Source: Deltaproteobacteria bacterium
GTDB lineage: Bacteria > UBA10199 > SPLOWO2-01-44-7
Direction: 5' to 3'
Length of the DNA: 37,066 nucleotides
NCBI GenBank assembly: GCA_030648035.1
Contig: JAUSII010000008.1
Coordinates: 1 to 37,066 of the forward strand
Shown here: positions 1 through 8,503 of the stretch, one piece after another
How the letters are laid out: the number at the start of each line of letters is the position of its first letter
Position numbering within the stretch: position 1 is the stretch's first letter
Program-made: the position numbers and the translations under genes
The notes under the pieces: model-generated
Seen by the model: only the letters and a program-made list of their open reading frames with translations
Told to the model about the DNA's origin: nothing
The model's database searches: none

Positions 1-134
1 GTCTGCGCAGGCCCGCCACTCCCCTCGGGGGATTTTAAACTTGGCGGGCCGAGGAAGCGAAGTGCTGATTTTGGGGGCCTCCCCAAAATCTATAACGTCT
101 TTTTTAGCCAACACGCGGGAGCTTTTGCCGGTGT
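1..134. repeat. Nested palindromic element, copy 1 (left end outside window)
   Basis: The first ~100 bases match, in reverse complement, the interior of the element at 12126-12285: a GGCCCGCC-type stem around a CCCCTCGGGG core (about 11-50), then a second hairpin of the form ATTTTGGG...CCCAAAAT (about 68-89). In the other copy the second stem reads CTTGGGG/CCCCAAG, so both arms changed together and pairing is kept. The right end carries AGCTTTTG (120-127) followed by CCGGTGTCT, as in the other family members. The left end lies outside the window. It sits just upstream of typA and has no coding potential that I can see. Confidence 0.75.
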
Positions 135-214
135 CTGTTCCCTATAAGATTAATTTTCTTTTTAGAATTTTGTTTGTGTTTGCTCTACAATAATGCTTTA
201 AGCGGCAACCCTTT

Positions 215-2035
215 ATGAAAGAGATGCTAAACAACCCGAAGATACGCAATATCGCGATCATTGCCCACGTCGATCATGGCAAGACGACGCTTGTCGATTT
301 TATGCTGCGCCAGAGCGGCCTGTTTCGTGACAACCAGAACACTGGTGACCGGATGATGGATAGCATGGATCTGGAGCGTGAACGCGGTATCACTATTGCC
401 TCCAAAAACTGCTCTGTCCAGTGGAAGGGGATCAAAATTAACATTATCGATACTCCGGGCCACGCCGATTTTGGTGGCGAGGTGGAGCGTGGTTTGAAAA
501 TGGTGGATGGCGCCATTCTGCTGGTTGATTCCTCTGAAGGTCCTTTGCCCCAGACCCGTTTTGTTTTGAAAAAGGCCCTCGAAGCCCATCTCAAAATTAT
601 TGTCTTGATCAATAAAATCGATCGCAAAGATGCCAGACCCGAAGAAGTTTTGAATGAAATTTTTGATCTCTTCATCGATCTTGGGGCGGATGACAAACAG
701 ATCGATTTTCCGGTTCTCTATGCCATTGGCCGGGAGGGGATTTCGCAGAATACCCTAGAGGAAAAAGGGACCGATCTGGCCCCGCTGTTTGATAAAATTG
801 TGGAGGCTTTTCCCGGGCCCTCTTTTGATCCTGCAGAGCCGTTCCAGATGCTGGTTTCCAATCTCTCCTATTCCGATTATATGGGCCGCCTTGCGGTTGG
901 AAGAATTTTTCACGGCAGTGTCCATAATAATGAAAATCTGGTCTGCATCGGACACGAGGGAATCCCGAAACCGTTGAAGGTGACCAAACTGCAATCGTTT
1001 CAGGGAATCAAAGTGGCGGAGATTGAGGCGGCGGAGCCCGGCGAGATCATCATCCTCTCCGGCATCGAAGATGTGGAAATTGGTGATACCGTTTGTGCCC
1101 AGAGTGCGCCCAAGGCCTTGAAGAGAATTGTTGTCGATGAGCCGACTGTTTTCATGCAGTTTCTTGTCAACAATTCCCCTTTTGTGGGGCAGGAGGGGGA
1201 ATATGTACAGTCACGCAAGATTCTGGAGCGGCTTCATAAAGAGACTCTCCATAACGTCGCCCTTAGGCTGGAGACCGATGCGAAATCGGAAGGATTCATT
1301 GTCAAGGGGCGCGGCGAGTTTCAGATGGCCATCCTGGTTGAGACAATGCGTCGGGAAGGTTTCGAGCTTTGCGTCGGCAGGCCCCAGATTATCTTCAAAG
1401 AAAAAGACGGCAAAAAAACAGAACCGATAGAACATCTTTTCATCGATTGCGGCGAGGAATTTACCGGTGTCGTCACTGCCAAGCTCGCCGCTCGCAAAGG
1501 GCGGATGCTCAACCTTGTCAATCATGGCACAGGTCGTGTGCGGTTGGAATTTTCGGTTCCCGCGCGTGGCTTGATTGGTTATCGGACCGAATTTTTGACC
1601 GATACCAAAGGGACCGGCATCATGAATTCCTACCTGCTGGGATATGAAGAATATCGCGGCGATATTATCAATCGCGTTACCGGATCGCTTGTTTGCGACA
1701 GGCAGGGCGAGACGGTTTCCTACGGATTGTTTCATCTGGAACCGCGCGGCACACTGTTTGTTGGCCCGGGCTTGCGCGTGTATGAGGGGATGATCGTCGG
1801 TGAACACAACCGCGACAACGATCTCAATATCAACCCCTGCAAAGAGAAAAAACTCTCCAACATGCGTGCCGCAGGCAAAGATGAAAACATCATTTTAACG
1901 CCGCCGGCGCCGATGACGCTGGAAAAATCAATCGATTTTATTCGTAATGATGAACTGGTCGAGATCACTCCAAAGAGTATCCGCCTCAGAAAAACTCTCC
2001 TCTCCGCCATGCAGAGACACACCACCAACCGATAG
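215..2035 (+). CDS. typA: Ribosome-associated GTPase TypA/BipA
   Basis: Translational GTPase of the TypA/BipA family, which binds the 70S ribosome and supports ribosome assembly and stress or low-temperature growth. The 606-residue length is normal for the family. The G domain shows G1 AHVDHGKT (17-24), switch I with RGIT near 58-60, G3 DTPGH (79-83) and G4 NKID (133-136), followed by EF-G-like domains II, III and V and the TypA-specific C-terminus (PARGLIGYR region about 450). ATG 224 nine bases downstream is an alternative start; neither has a convincing Shine-Dalgarno. The gene follows a palindromic repeat and is 38 bp ahead of a histidine kinase gene on the same strand. Confidence 0.97.
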   Translation: MKEMLNNPKIRNIAIIAHVDHGKTTLVDFMLRQSGLFRDNQNTGDRMMDSMDLERERGITIASKNCSVQWKGIKINIIDTPGHADFGGEVERGLKMVDGAILLVDSSEGPLPQTRFVLKKALEAHLKIIVLINKIDRKDARPEEVLNEIFDLFIDLGADDKQIDFPVLYAIGREGISQNTLEEKGTDLAPLFDKIVEAFPGPSFDPAEPFQMLVSNLSYSDYMGRLAVGRIFHGSVHNNENLVCIGHEGIPKPLKVTKLQSFQGIKVAEIEAAEPGEIIILSGIEDVEIGDTVCAQSAPKALKRIVVDEPTVFMQFLVNNSPFVGQEGEYVQSRKILERLHKETLHNVALRLETDAKSEGFIVKGRGEFQMAILVETMRREGFELCVGRPQIIFKEKDGKKTEPIEHLFIDCGEEFTGVVTAKLAARKGRMLNLVNHGTGRVRLEFSVPARGLIGYRTEFLTDTKGTGIMNSYLLGYEEYRGDIINRVTGSLVCDRQGETVSYGLFHLEPRGTLFVGPGLRVYEGMIVGEHNRDNDLNINPCKEKKLSNMRAAGKDENIILTPPAPMTLEKSIDFIRNDELVEITPKSIRLRKTLLSAMQRHTTNR

Positions 2036-2073
2036 TTGCAGGAATACAAAAAAAATGGGATAACCCCCGACTC

Positions 2074-3711
2074 ATGTTTTCAAAAATCGCCAGTTGGCTC
2101 GTAAATTCTCTGTTCACGGGCGGAAAAATTCGCTGGAAGACGGTGGCGGCTTTTTTTCTCGTTTTTGTCGGCCCGTTCGCGTTATTGGCCGTCTTCAGTT
2201 ACATCAACATCTATAAAAATTTGACTGGATATACACTCGCCCGAAGAACTTCTGTCGCCTATCTGGCCGCAACCACACTGGAAGGAAGGCTCAACCAGCT
2301 CAAGGAAGTGGGGGTGACCGTCTCCAAACGCGGTTCTCTTCCAATCCTGATGGAGCAAAAAAAATGGGGAGAGGCGGTCAAAAGCCTTGGGAATGTGATC
2401 CAGGAATTTCCCTTTGTGAAAGAGATCCTGCTTGCCGATCCCACGGGCAAACCGATGGCCGCCCTGGGGGGTTCCATAAACGCCATGGGTGAAACCATTT
2501 TGGTGCATCCTCAACCCTATATTTCTGAAATTTACCAATCTGTTGTCGCCGTCTCCATCCCGGTGCAAAAAATGGGGGGTGGCGGAACCGTGGGCGTTCT
2601 TGTTTTGCAGGTCGGTATCGATACACTCATCGACTGGGTAAGAGAGATGGAAGTGGGACAAATGGGCTTTGTCTATTTTATCGATAAAAAAGGGAATGCC
2701 ATCGTCAATCCAAATTATGCACCAGAAGCAAAAGTGGCCGATTATTCCAAGCTCCCGATTATACAGAAACTGCTTCAAAAAAATCGCGGTGTGGAATTGC
2801 TCTATCAGCCCACCACACAAGAGGAGAGGTTGGCCGCTTTCGAGCCGGTGCGGGGTCACGATTGGGGGGTGATGGTGCAAGAGCCCTCCACCACCGCCTT
2901 TGCAGAGCGCAATGCCAGTTTGCGGGCTATTATGATCGTTTATGTCCTGATTTTTGGTTTCACGATTCTGGTCCTCTCGTTTATTTTACGGGCGCTGGTG
3001 GAACACAAAAAGGCGGAAGAGATGCGGGAACAGTTGATCCATGTCATCACGCATGAACTTCGTTCTCCAGTGGCCACCGTAAAGGCGGCTATCAGCAATA
3101 TGAAAGACGGGATTGTTGGGCCGATGAATCCGAAGCAGATGGAGATGCTCAACATTGCCAATCGCAACATCGATCGTCTCACCAAAATTATCTCCGATCT
3201 TCTCGATATTGGCAGATTTGAGTCGGGCAAGGCAGAGATGCATTTGCAAAATGTCCCTTTGAAACCACTTGTGAAAGAGGTCACGGAAAATGTGAAGTTG
3301 GAGATGCAGAACCGCCAGATCGTTTTGAAAAATGGTTCCATGCCCGACGGGCTGTCTGTTTATGGCGATCCCGACATGATTCTGCAACTGCTAAACAATC
3401 TGATGGATAATGCCGTTCGTTTTGCCCGGAGTGAGGTGGTGGTGGATGTCCGGCCTTTGGGGAATGCGGTGCAAGTCGATGTGAAAGATGACGGGCCAGG
3501 CATCCCTAAGGCCAGAATGGGAGAGTTGTTCAACAAATTTGTGCAGGTCAACCGTCCCACCGGAGGGAGTCAATACAAGGGGACGGGTCTGGGGCTTGCC
3601 ATCTGCAAACAGATTCTAAAACTGCAGGGCGGTAAAATTTGGGTCCATAGTGAGGAGGGGAAGGGGACTACGTTTCACTTTACTCTGCCTGCGGCTGGGC
3701 AAGTCCGCTGA
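2074..3711 (+). CDS. Membrane-bound sensor histidine kinase with Cache-like periplasmic domain
   Basis: Two-component sensor kinase of 545 residues. A first membrane segment lies at about 23-45 and a second at about 284-308; the ~235 residues between them look like an extracytoplasmic Cache-type sensor. The cytoplasmic part has a HisKA domain with phospho-acceptor His327 in HELRSP, an N box (NNLMDNA, Asn446), a G1 box DDGPGIP (472-478) and a G2 box GTGLGLA (503-509), so the catalytic core looks complete. No HAMP domain is obvious and no response regulator gene is adjacent, so this is an orphan kinase of unknown signal. It may be co-transcribed with typA. Its last 32 bp overlap the 3' end of the convergent desaturase gene. 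Confidence 0.93.
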   Translation: MFSKIASWLVNSLFTGGKIRWKTVAAFFLVFVGPFALLAVFSYINIYKNLTGYTLARRTSVAYLAATTLEGRLNQLKEVGVTVSKRGSLPILMEQKKWGEAVKSLGNVIQEFPFVKEILLADPTGKPMAALGGSINAMGETILVHPQPYISEIYQSVVAVSIPVQKMGGGGTVGVLVLQVGIDTLIDWVREMEVGQMGFVYFIDKKGNAIVNPNYAPEAKVADYSKLPIIQKLLQKNRGVELLYQPTTQEERLAAFEPVRGHDWGVMVQEPSTTAFAERNASLRAIMIVYVLIFGFTILVLSFILRALVEHKKAEEMREQLIHVITHELRSPVATVKAAISNMKDGIVGPMNPKQMEMLNIANRNIDRLTKIISDLLDIGRFESGKAEMHLQNVPLKPLVKEVTENVKLEMQNRQIVLKNGSMPDGLSVYGDPDMILQLLNNLMDNAVRFARSEVVVDVRPLGNAVQVDVKDDGPGIPKARMGELFNKFVQVNRPTGGSQYKGTGLGLAICKQILKLQGGKIWVHSEEGKGTTFHFTLPAAGQVR

Positions 3712-4792
3712 CGGAATCTTTCAAAATGTTTCTCCACAGTTCCCGGGTTTGCAGAAATTCTCGTTTGGCCTTTTTCATTTCGGTGCGGAGTTCAGCCATT
3801 TTCACATATAACTTTTCCTGTTTGGTTTTCTGATACTCCTGCTTCATCACACAGAAACGAATATAGGCCTCCTCGCATTTGGTGCGGACCGCCAATAGGC
3901 GTTCCATGGGGATATTTGGACTCTTCCTTTTTAATCGCAACAATTCCATTTCGAGTCTGCTTTTGAGAATGCGCGGCTCCGGAGTGCGGCGAAGATTTTT
4001 TGTCTGACCGATCCAGGAGAGGGCGGTGATCATCCATTTGGAAGGATCCCAGTGCCAGGAACGGATTCCGTTGCGAAAGTCGGTGGGAAAGCTGTGATGA
4101 AAATTGTGGTATCCCTCGCCATAAGTAAGAAAGGAGAGAATCCAGCTGTCTCTGGAAGAATCTTTTTCGGAGTAGGGCTGACGGCCGATGAAATGACAGA
4201 AGGAGTTGATGGAAAAGGTGAGATGATGGTTCATCACCACTCTTGCGAATCCGGCCAGAAAAAAACCGCCCAGCCAATCACCCCAAAGAAAGGCGATGCC
4301 TGCTGGCAGAAAAAGACCGGTCACCACCGCCAGCGGGAGATAAAAACGATGCTGAAAACGGACCAGCGGATCTGCCAGAAGGTCGGGGACGTTTTCATAA
4401 TTCGGGACCTCATCTTCTTTATACAGAATCCATCCTATGTGCGCATGCCAGAAGCCTTTTGTGATGCTGTAAGGGTCGGGATCTTTGTCGACGAACTGAT
4501 GATGACGACGATGGTCCGAGCACCACTTGAGGGCCGAATTTTGAAACGTGATCGCGCCGAGGAGAAGCAGAACGAGCCTCACCGGCCAGGCCGCCTCATA
4601 ACTTTTGTGCGAAAGAAGGCGGTGATAACCGGCGGTGATCCCCAACCCGGAAAGCATGGCCAAGCTAAACGCCAAAATCCAGGTGGCCCAGTGAATCTCA
4701 TTAAACCAGATCAGGGAGCCGACACCGACAATGGCGACGACCGGTGACAGGGTGAGAAAGAGGGTGTTCATCCAATTGATTTTCTTTTTCAT
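3680..4792 (-). CDS. Acyl-CoA/acyl-lipid Delta9-type fatty acid desaturase
   Basis: Integral-membrane di-iron desaturase of the stearoyl-CoA/DesC family, which inserts a double bond into saturated acyl chains. The three histidine boxes are present: HRLLSH (57-62), HRRHH (94-98) and HNFHH (229-233), with hydrophobic segments between them. Residues after about 285 form a charged, Lys/Glu/Arg-rich, probably coiled-coil tail of some 85 residues that the core family does not need. The start codon overlaps the stop of the dihydrouridine synthase gene (ATGA), so the two are probably one operon. The 3' end overlaps the histidine kinase by 32 bp. Confidence 0.93.
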   Translation of the reverse strand: MKKKINWMNTLFLTLSPVVAIVGVGSLIWFNEIHWATWILAFSLAMLSGLGITAGYHRLLSHKSYEAAWPVRLVLLLLGAITFQNSALKWCSDHRRHHQFVDKDPDPYSITKGFWHAHIGWILYKEDEVPNYENVPDLLADPLVRFQHRFYLPLAVVTGLFLPAGIAFLWGDWLGGFFLAGFARVVMNHHLTFSINSFCHFIGRQPYSEKDSSRDSWILSFLTYGEGYHNFHHSFPTDFRNGIRSWHWDPSKWMITALSWIGQTKNLRRTPEPRILKSRLEMELLRLKRKSPNIPMERLLAVRTKCEEAYIRFCVMKQEYQKTKQEKLYVKMAELRTEMKKAKREFLQTRELWRNILKDSVSGLAQPQAE

Positions 4793-5883
4793 GAGGGTGT
4801 GATTTTATTCTCATATGAAGGGCCAGTGCAAGATAAAATATGCTGTAATTCTTCAAAGTTTTTGACCCGCACTGCGGCGGCGCGCAGGAGAGAGGCATCG
4901 GAGAAGTGCCGAAGGTAGGCGATGAGGTGTTTGTTGAGATGACGAAAACCTTTGTCTCCCCGACTTTGTTTGAAATAGATTGCGTGCTCCAATGCTGTTT
5001 TTATACGGACTTCCCGGCCGATATCAAACGGCATTTTGTTTTTAAAAACCCACGGATTGCCGATGGCGCTCCGGCCGATCAACACCCCATCGACACCGCT
5101 GTTTTCAATGGCGCGTCTCCCTTCTTCAAGCGTCTGCAGGTCACCATTGCCCATCACCAGAGTTGGCGTCTGATGAATTATTTTTGCGGCCCGGGCGATG
5201 GCATCCCAATCGGCGGCGCCAGAATACATCTGTTTCAATGTTCTGCCGTGGATCGAGATCAGTGCTGGTTGCTCGGTGAGCAATGTTTCCACCCAGTTTT
5301 CAATCACGACCGAATCGTATCCGATGCGTGTTTTGACCGACCAGGGGATTATTTTTTTTAAGACAGGATTTGCGATGCCGGTCCTTTTGAGATTCATACG
5401 GCCAACCACTTCGCACAGGTTTTGTGAAAGAGCCAATTTTTCCAAAGTCTGGCCGCCAGCCCAGTCTTGAATGCCTTGTCGCACCGCCCGGATGATTTCC
5501 AGCGCCAGGTCGGGAACCGTAATCAATTTGGCGCCGCAATTTCTTTTGACGACTGCCTTGGAGGGGCAACCCATATTGATGTCGACCCCGTCAAAGCCCA
5601 GCTCGCAGACGACATGCGTCGCTTTATAAAAATCGTCGGGGGTGGCGCCATAAATCTGCGCAACAATGGGGCGTTCGATTTCGCTGTATTCGAAATCCTG
5701 CAAAATTCTTTCCGGTGCATGGAAAAGTCCTTCAACGGTGGTGAATTCGGTGAAGACGACATCGGGTTTTCCGTGAAGCGCGGTGATATAACGATAGGCA
5801 AAGTCGGTTACGCCGTCCATGGGCGAAAGTGCCATGATCGGTTTCGAAAGCCGTTCCCAAAAACCCAAAAAAGTCTGGACCAT
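4789..5883 (-). CDS. tRNA-dihydrouridine synthase family protein
   Basis: FMN-dependent Dus enzyme that reduces uridine to dihydrouridine in tRNA. It has the N-terminal PMDGVTD motif, the catalytic segment NMGCPSK (catalytic Cys106 by homology), the HGRT motif in the TIM barrel, and GNGD and IGRSAIGNPW toward the phosphate-binding end. I chose ATG 5883 (MVQTFLGF, 364 aa). An in-frame start at 5988 would add 35 residues without family resemblance and run into the divergent maf gene. An insertion of roughly 40 residues (about 140-180) lies between the catalytic loop and the KTRIGYD strand. The exact Dus subfamily cannot be assigned by eye. Coupled to the desaturase by a 4 bp overlap. Confidence 0.9.
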   Translation of the reverse strand: MVQTFLGFWERLSKPIMALSPMDGVTDFAYRYITALHGKPDVVFTEFTTVEGLFHAPERILQDFEYSEIERPIVAQIYGATPDDFYKATHVVCELGFDGVDINMGCPSKAVVKRNCGAKLITVPDLALEIIRAVRQGIQDWAGGQTLEKLALSQNLCEVVGRMNLKRTGIANPVLKKIIPWSVKTRIGYDSVVIENWVETLLTEQPALISIHGRTLKQMYSGAADWDAIARAAKIIHQTPTLVMGNGDLQTLEEGRRAIENSGVDGVLIGRSAIGNPWVFKNKMPFDIGREVRIKTALEHAIYFKQSRGDKGFRHLNKHLIAYLRHFSDASLLRAAAVRVKNFEELQHILSCTGPSYENKITPS

Positions 5884-5926
5884 GCGGGGCTTATAGGGCA
5901 AAAGGGGTCCTGGAAACAATATTTTT

Positions 5927-6490
5927 ATGAAATTATATCTGGCTTCCACATCCCCCCGGCGCAAAGAATTGTTGACTACATTGGGCATCCCTTTTGAGGT
6001 GATCGCGCCGCATTACGAAGAAATCCTGCGCAACAAGCTGGCCAAAGAGGAGGCACTCTATTTTGCCGAACAGAAAGCCCTCTCGGTGGCCCAAGAATGT
6101 CCCGACGCTCTGGTGCTTTCCAGCGATACCCTCATTGATTGCGAGGGCGAAGTTTTTGGAAAACCGCGCAGTGAAAAAGAGGCGCGGCGGATGATTCTGC
6201 GGCTTTCGGAGAACACCCACGATGTTTTTACGGCAGTGGTGCTTTTAAATACCCGGACCGGAGAGATGCAAAAACATGTCGAACAGGTCGAAATTCTTTT
6301 TTATCCCCTGCACTACACACTGATGGATGAATATATTGAAAGCGGGGAGTGGGAGGGAAAAGCCGGTGCCTATGCGGTGCAGGGGATGGCCAAGTCTTTT
6401 GTCCGCCGCATGGTCGGTGATCTCAACGCGGTGATCGGTCTGCCGCTGGAACCGTTGAAAAAGTGGCTTCAGAGTGGAGATCTTGTATGA
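5927..6490 (+). CDS. maf: Maf-family nucleotide pyrophosphatase
   Basis: Maf/YhdE-YceF family house-cleaning enzyme that hydrolyses non-canonical or modified nucleoside triphosphates to monophosphates. At 187 residues it has the usual length and motifs: STSPRRKELL at the N-terminus (binding loop), SSDT with Asp67, GKPR near 78-81, TAV after the HDVF segment, and the GAYAVQG motif in the C-terminal third. The start at 5927 lies 43 bp from the divergent dus start. The stop overlaps the SulP start codon (ATGA at 6487-6490), indicating translational coupling. Confidence 0.93.
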   Translation: MKLYLASTSPRRKELLTTLGIPFEVIAPHYEEILRNKLAKEEALYFAEQKALSVAQECPDALVLSSDTLIDCEGEVFGKPRSEKEARRMILRLSENTHDVFTAVVLLNTRTGEMQKHVEQVEILFYPLHYTLMDEYIESGEWEGKAGAYAVQGMAKSFVRRMVGDLNAVIGLPLEPLKKWLQSGDLV

Positions 6491-8163
6491 AACAGCAACC
6501 CATTTTTTTTCCAAAAATTCTTTCCACTCTTCGCAACTATTCTTTAAGCACTTTTTGGGGGGATCTGTCGGGCGGCGTGATTGTGGGTATTGTGGCTCTC
6601 CCTTTGGCGATTGCCTTTGCCATTGCATCGGGTGTCACTCCGGAGAGGGGTTTGACCACGGCAATCATCGCCGGTCTGCTCATTTCTCTATTGGGCGGCT
6701 CGCGGGTGCAAATAGGCGGGCCGACCGGCGCTTTCGTCATCATCGTTTATAATATTGTGGAGCGCTACGGGATCGACGGGCTGATTGTGGCCACGATCAT
6801 GGCCGGTGTGATGCTGGTGCTGATGGGGGTCTTAAGGCTGGGAAGCATCATCAAGTTCATCCCGTATCCGATGACAGTCGGTTTCACCGCCGGTATTGCG
6901 GTGGTGATTTTTTCCTCACAGTTGAAAGATTTTTTTGGTTTCCAGATGGGAGCGCTTCCGGCCGATTTTGTTGAAAAATGGGGGAGTTATTTTCATGCGT
7001 TTCATACACTCGATGTCACCACGTTTGGTTTATCGGTGGCGTCTCTTCTTATTCTGGTCCTCTGGCCCAAAATCAGCCGAAAAATTCCGGGCTCGATCAT
7101 CGCGATTCTGTTTGTGACGGCGGTGGCCCAGTTTTTTCATATTCCTGTGGAAACGATCGGCTCGCGTTTTGGAGTTCTCCCCTCACACTTTTCGCTTCCG
7201 GTCTGGCCGCATGTCGGCTTGGCTGAATTAAAACTCCTTATCGGACCGGCCTTCACTATCGCCATGCTGGGCTCCATTGAATCTCTCTTGTCGGCCACTG
7301 TGGCGGACGGGATGATCGAGGGACGCACCCGCTCCAACACCGAGCTGATTGCGCAAGGGATCGCCAATATTGTGTCCCCGTTGTTTGGCGGTATTCCCGC
7401 GACGGGGGCGATTGCGCGCACGGCAACAAATGTCAAAAACGGCGGGCGCACACCGGTGGCGGGCATCATCCATGCGGCAGTGCTTCTGCTGATCGTCCTT
7501 GTTTTTGGGGCTTGGGTTCGCTTCATTCCAATGTGTGTGCTGTCTGCGATTTTGATCGTGGTCTCGTGGCACATGAGCGAGAGGCACGCCTTCAAGGCTC
7601 TTTTGAGAGCCCCCAAAATGGATGTGGTCGTTCTGCTGGCCACTTTTTTTCTCACCATTTTTGTCGATCTCACCGTGGCTGTCGAAATCGGTCTGCTCCT
7701 GTCGGTCTTTTTGTTCATGAAGCGGATGACCGATGTGACGAATGTTCGGCAGATCACTCTTGAGTTACAGAATGGAAAAGGGGAGACGGAACTGCGTGAC
7801 GAGGCGGACTCCACAAGCCGTCGGCAAATCCCTCCGGGCGTTGCCGTTTATGAAGCGGAAGGGGCGTTCTTTTTTGGTGTGGCGGAAATGTTGCGCGATA
7901 CGCTCGACATCGGCAAAAATCCTCCCAAGGTGATTTTGTTAAGAATGCGGCATGTGCTGGCGCTCGACGCGACCGGAATTCGGGCCCTGACCGATCTGCG
8001 GCGGACGTGCAAAAAAATGGGGACCCTGCTGATTCTGGCGGGTGTTCAGGCCCAACCTCTGCAGGCTCTGGAACGTTCCGGAGAATTGGAAAAATTCGGG
8101 CGTGAAAACGTCCTGAAAAATTTTGACCAAGCCCTCCGCCATGCGGGCGAGTGTGCGACTTAA
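6487..8163 (+). CDS. SulP-family anion permease with C-terminal STAS domain
   Basis: Inner-membrane SLC26/SulP transporter, 558 residues. The N-terminal two thirds is a run of hydrophobic helices with the family signature near GLLISLLGGSRVQIGGPTGAF. Residues about 450-555 form a cytoplasmic STAS domain including the ALDATGIRAL loop. Family members carry sulfate, bicarbonate or dicarboxylates, and the substrate cannot be told here; no sulfate assimilation or carbonic anhydrase gene is adjacent. I chose ATG 6487 because it has a GGAGA Shine-Dalgarno about 7 nt upstream and overlaps the maf stop. An earlier GTG at 6463 would only lengthen that overlap. Confidence 0.92.
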   Translation: MKQQPIFFPKILSTLRNYSLSTFWGDLSGGVIVGIVALPLAIAFAIASGVTPERGLTTAIIAGLLISLLGGSRVQIGGPTGAFVIIVYNIVERYGIDGLIVATIMAGVMLVLMGVLRLGSIIKFIPYPMTVGFTAGIAVVIFSSQLKDFFGFQMGALPADFVEKWGSYFHAFHTLDVTTFGLSVASLLILVLWPKISRKIPGSIIAILFVTAVAQFFHIPVETIGSRFGVLPSHFSLPVWPHVGLAELKLLIGPAFTIAMLGSIESLLSATVADGMIEGRTRSNTELIAQGIANIVSPLFGGIPATGAIARTATNVKNGGRTPVAGIIHAAVLLLIVLVFGAWVRFIPMCVLSAILIVVSWHMSERHAFKALLRAPKMDVVVLLATFFLTIFVDLTVAVEIGLLLSVFLFMKRMTDVTNVRQITLELQNGKGETELRDEADSTSRRQIPPGVAVYEAEGAFFFGVAEMLRDTLDIGKNPPKVILLRMRHVLALDATGIRALTDLRRTCKKMGTLLILAGVQAQPLQALERSGELEKFGRENVLKNFDQALRHAGECAT

Positions 8164-8168
8164 GCTCT

Positions 8169-8342
8169 TTAAGCCACTTTTTCTTTGTCGTGTTTCGTGA
8201 TGAATTTTTTAATGTCTTCGATGTGCTCCATCATCAATTTGGCTTTCTTGACGCCGAAGGTGAAGGGATAGCGATCCTCTTCGTTGTTCTTCAATGTTAG
8301 CACCGGGTTGCCCTTGTATTCCGACTCTTCTGCGATCGACAT
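8169..8342 (-). CDS. Conserved small protein, 57 aa
   Basis: Short gene translating to a protein that begins MSIAEESEYKGNPVL and continues with RYPFTFG near residues 24-30 and a charged helical C-terminus ending KEKVA. The ATG at 8342 is preceded by a strong AAAGGAG Shine-Dalgarno with 6 nt spacing. From memory, small proteins with YKGNPVLTLK and YPFxFGxxKAK recur in deltaproteobacterial genomes without an assigned function. No signal peptide, cysteines or membrane helix are visible, so it is probably a small cytosolic protein. It is transcribed divergently from the antiporter-hydrolase gene and convergently with sulP. Confidence 0.85.
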   Translation of the reverse strand: MSIAEESEYKGNPVLTLKNNEEDRYPFTFGVKKAKLMMEHIEDIKKFITKHDKEKVA

Positions 8343-8377
8343 AATGTCTCCTTTGTTTTGTTGGGGCGGGTCTATAC

Positions 8378-8406
8378 TTGATCCGCAATTTTAGCGCAAG
8401 TATACT
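8378..8406 (+). promoter_or_regulatory. Candidate sigma70-type promoter for the antiporter-hydrolase gene
   Basis: TTGATC (8378-8383) and TATACT (8401-8406) are separated by exactly 17 bases, matching 4/6 and 5/6 consensus positions. A start site near 8412 would place the dispersed repeat at 8418-8491 inside the 5' leader. A weaker opposite-strand pair (TTGCGC, 17 bases, TATAGA) overlaps it and could serve the small gene at 8169-8342. Confidence 0.5.
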
Positions 8407-8417
8407 CCTCGAGGTTT

Positions 8418-8491
8418 GTCATTGCGAGCGCAGCGAAGCAATCCCGGTGATCAGCGGGATTGCCACGGCCCCTTCGGGGCCTCGCAATGAC
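8418..8491. repeat. GTCATTGCGA-ended palindromic dispersed repeat, copy 1
   Basis: A 74 bp unit bounded by GTCATTGCGA and its reverse complement TCGCAATGAC. It contains inner inverted repeats AATCCCG/CGGGATT and GGCCCC/GGGGCC. A 72 bp near-identical copy lies at 25855-25926. Very similar repeats are common intergenic palindromes in many bacterial genomes (known from memory). This copy ends 12 bp before the ATG of the downstream gene. Confidence 0.9.
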
Positions 8492-8503
8492 ACCGACTCT
8501 CTT

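Noticed and set aside
4052-4747. Open frame antisense to the desaturase gene
   Set aside because: The opposite strand holds all three histidine boxes in a normal-length desaturase; the antisense product is low-complexity charged sequence.
8378-8503. In-frame N-terminal extension of the antiporter-hydrolase protein
   Set aside because: It translates the promoter and the dispersed repeat and has no family resemblance; the antiporter begins naturally at ATG 8504.
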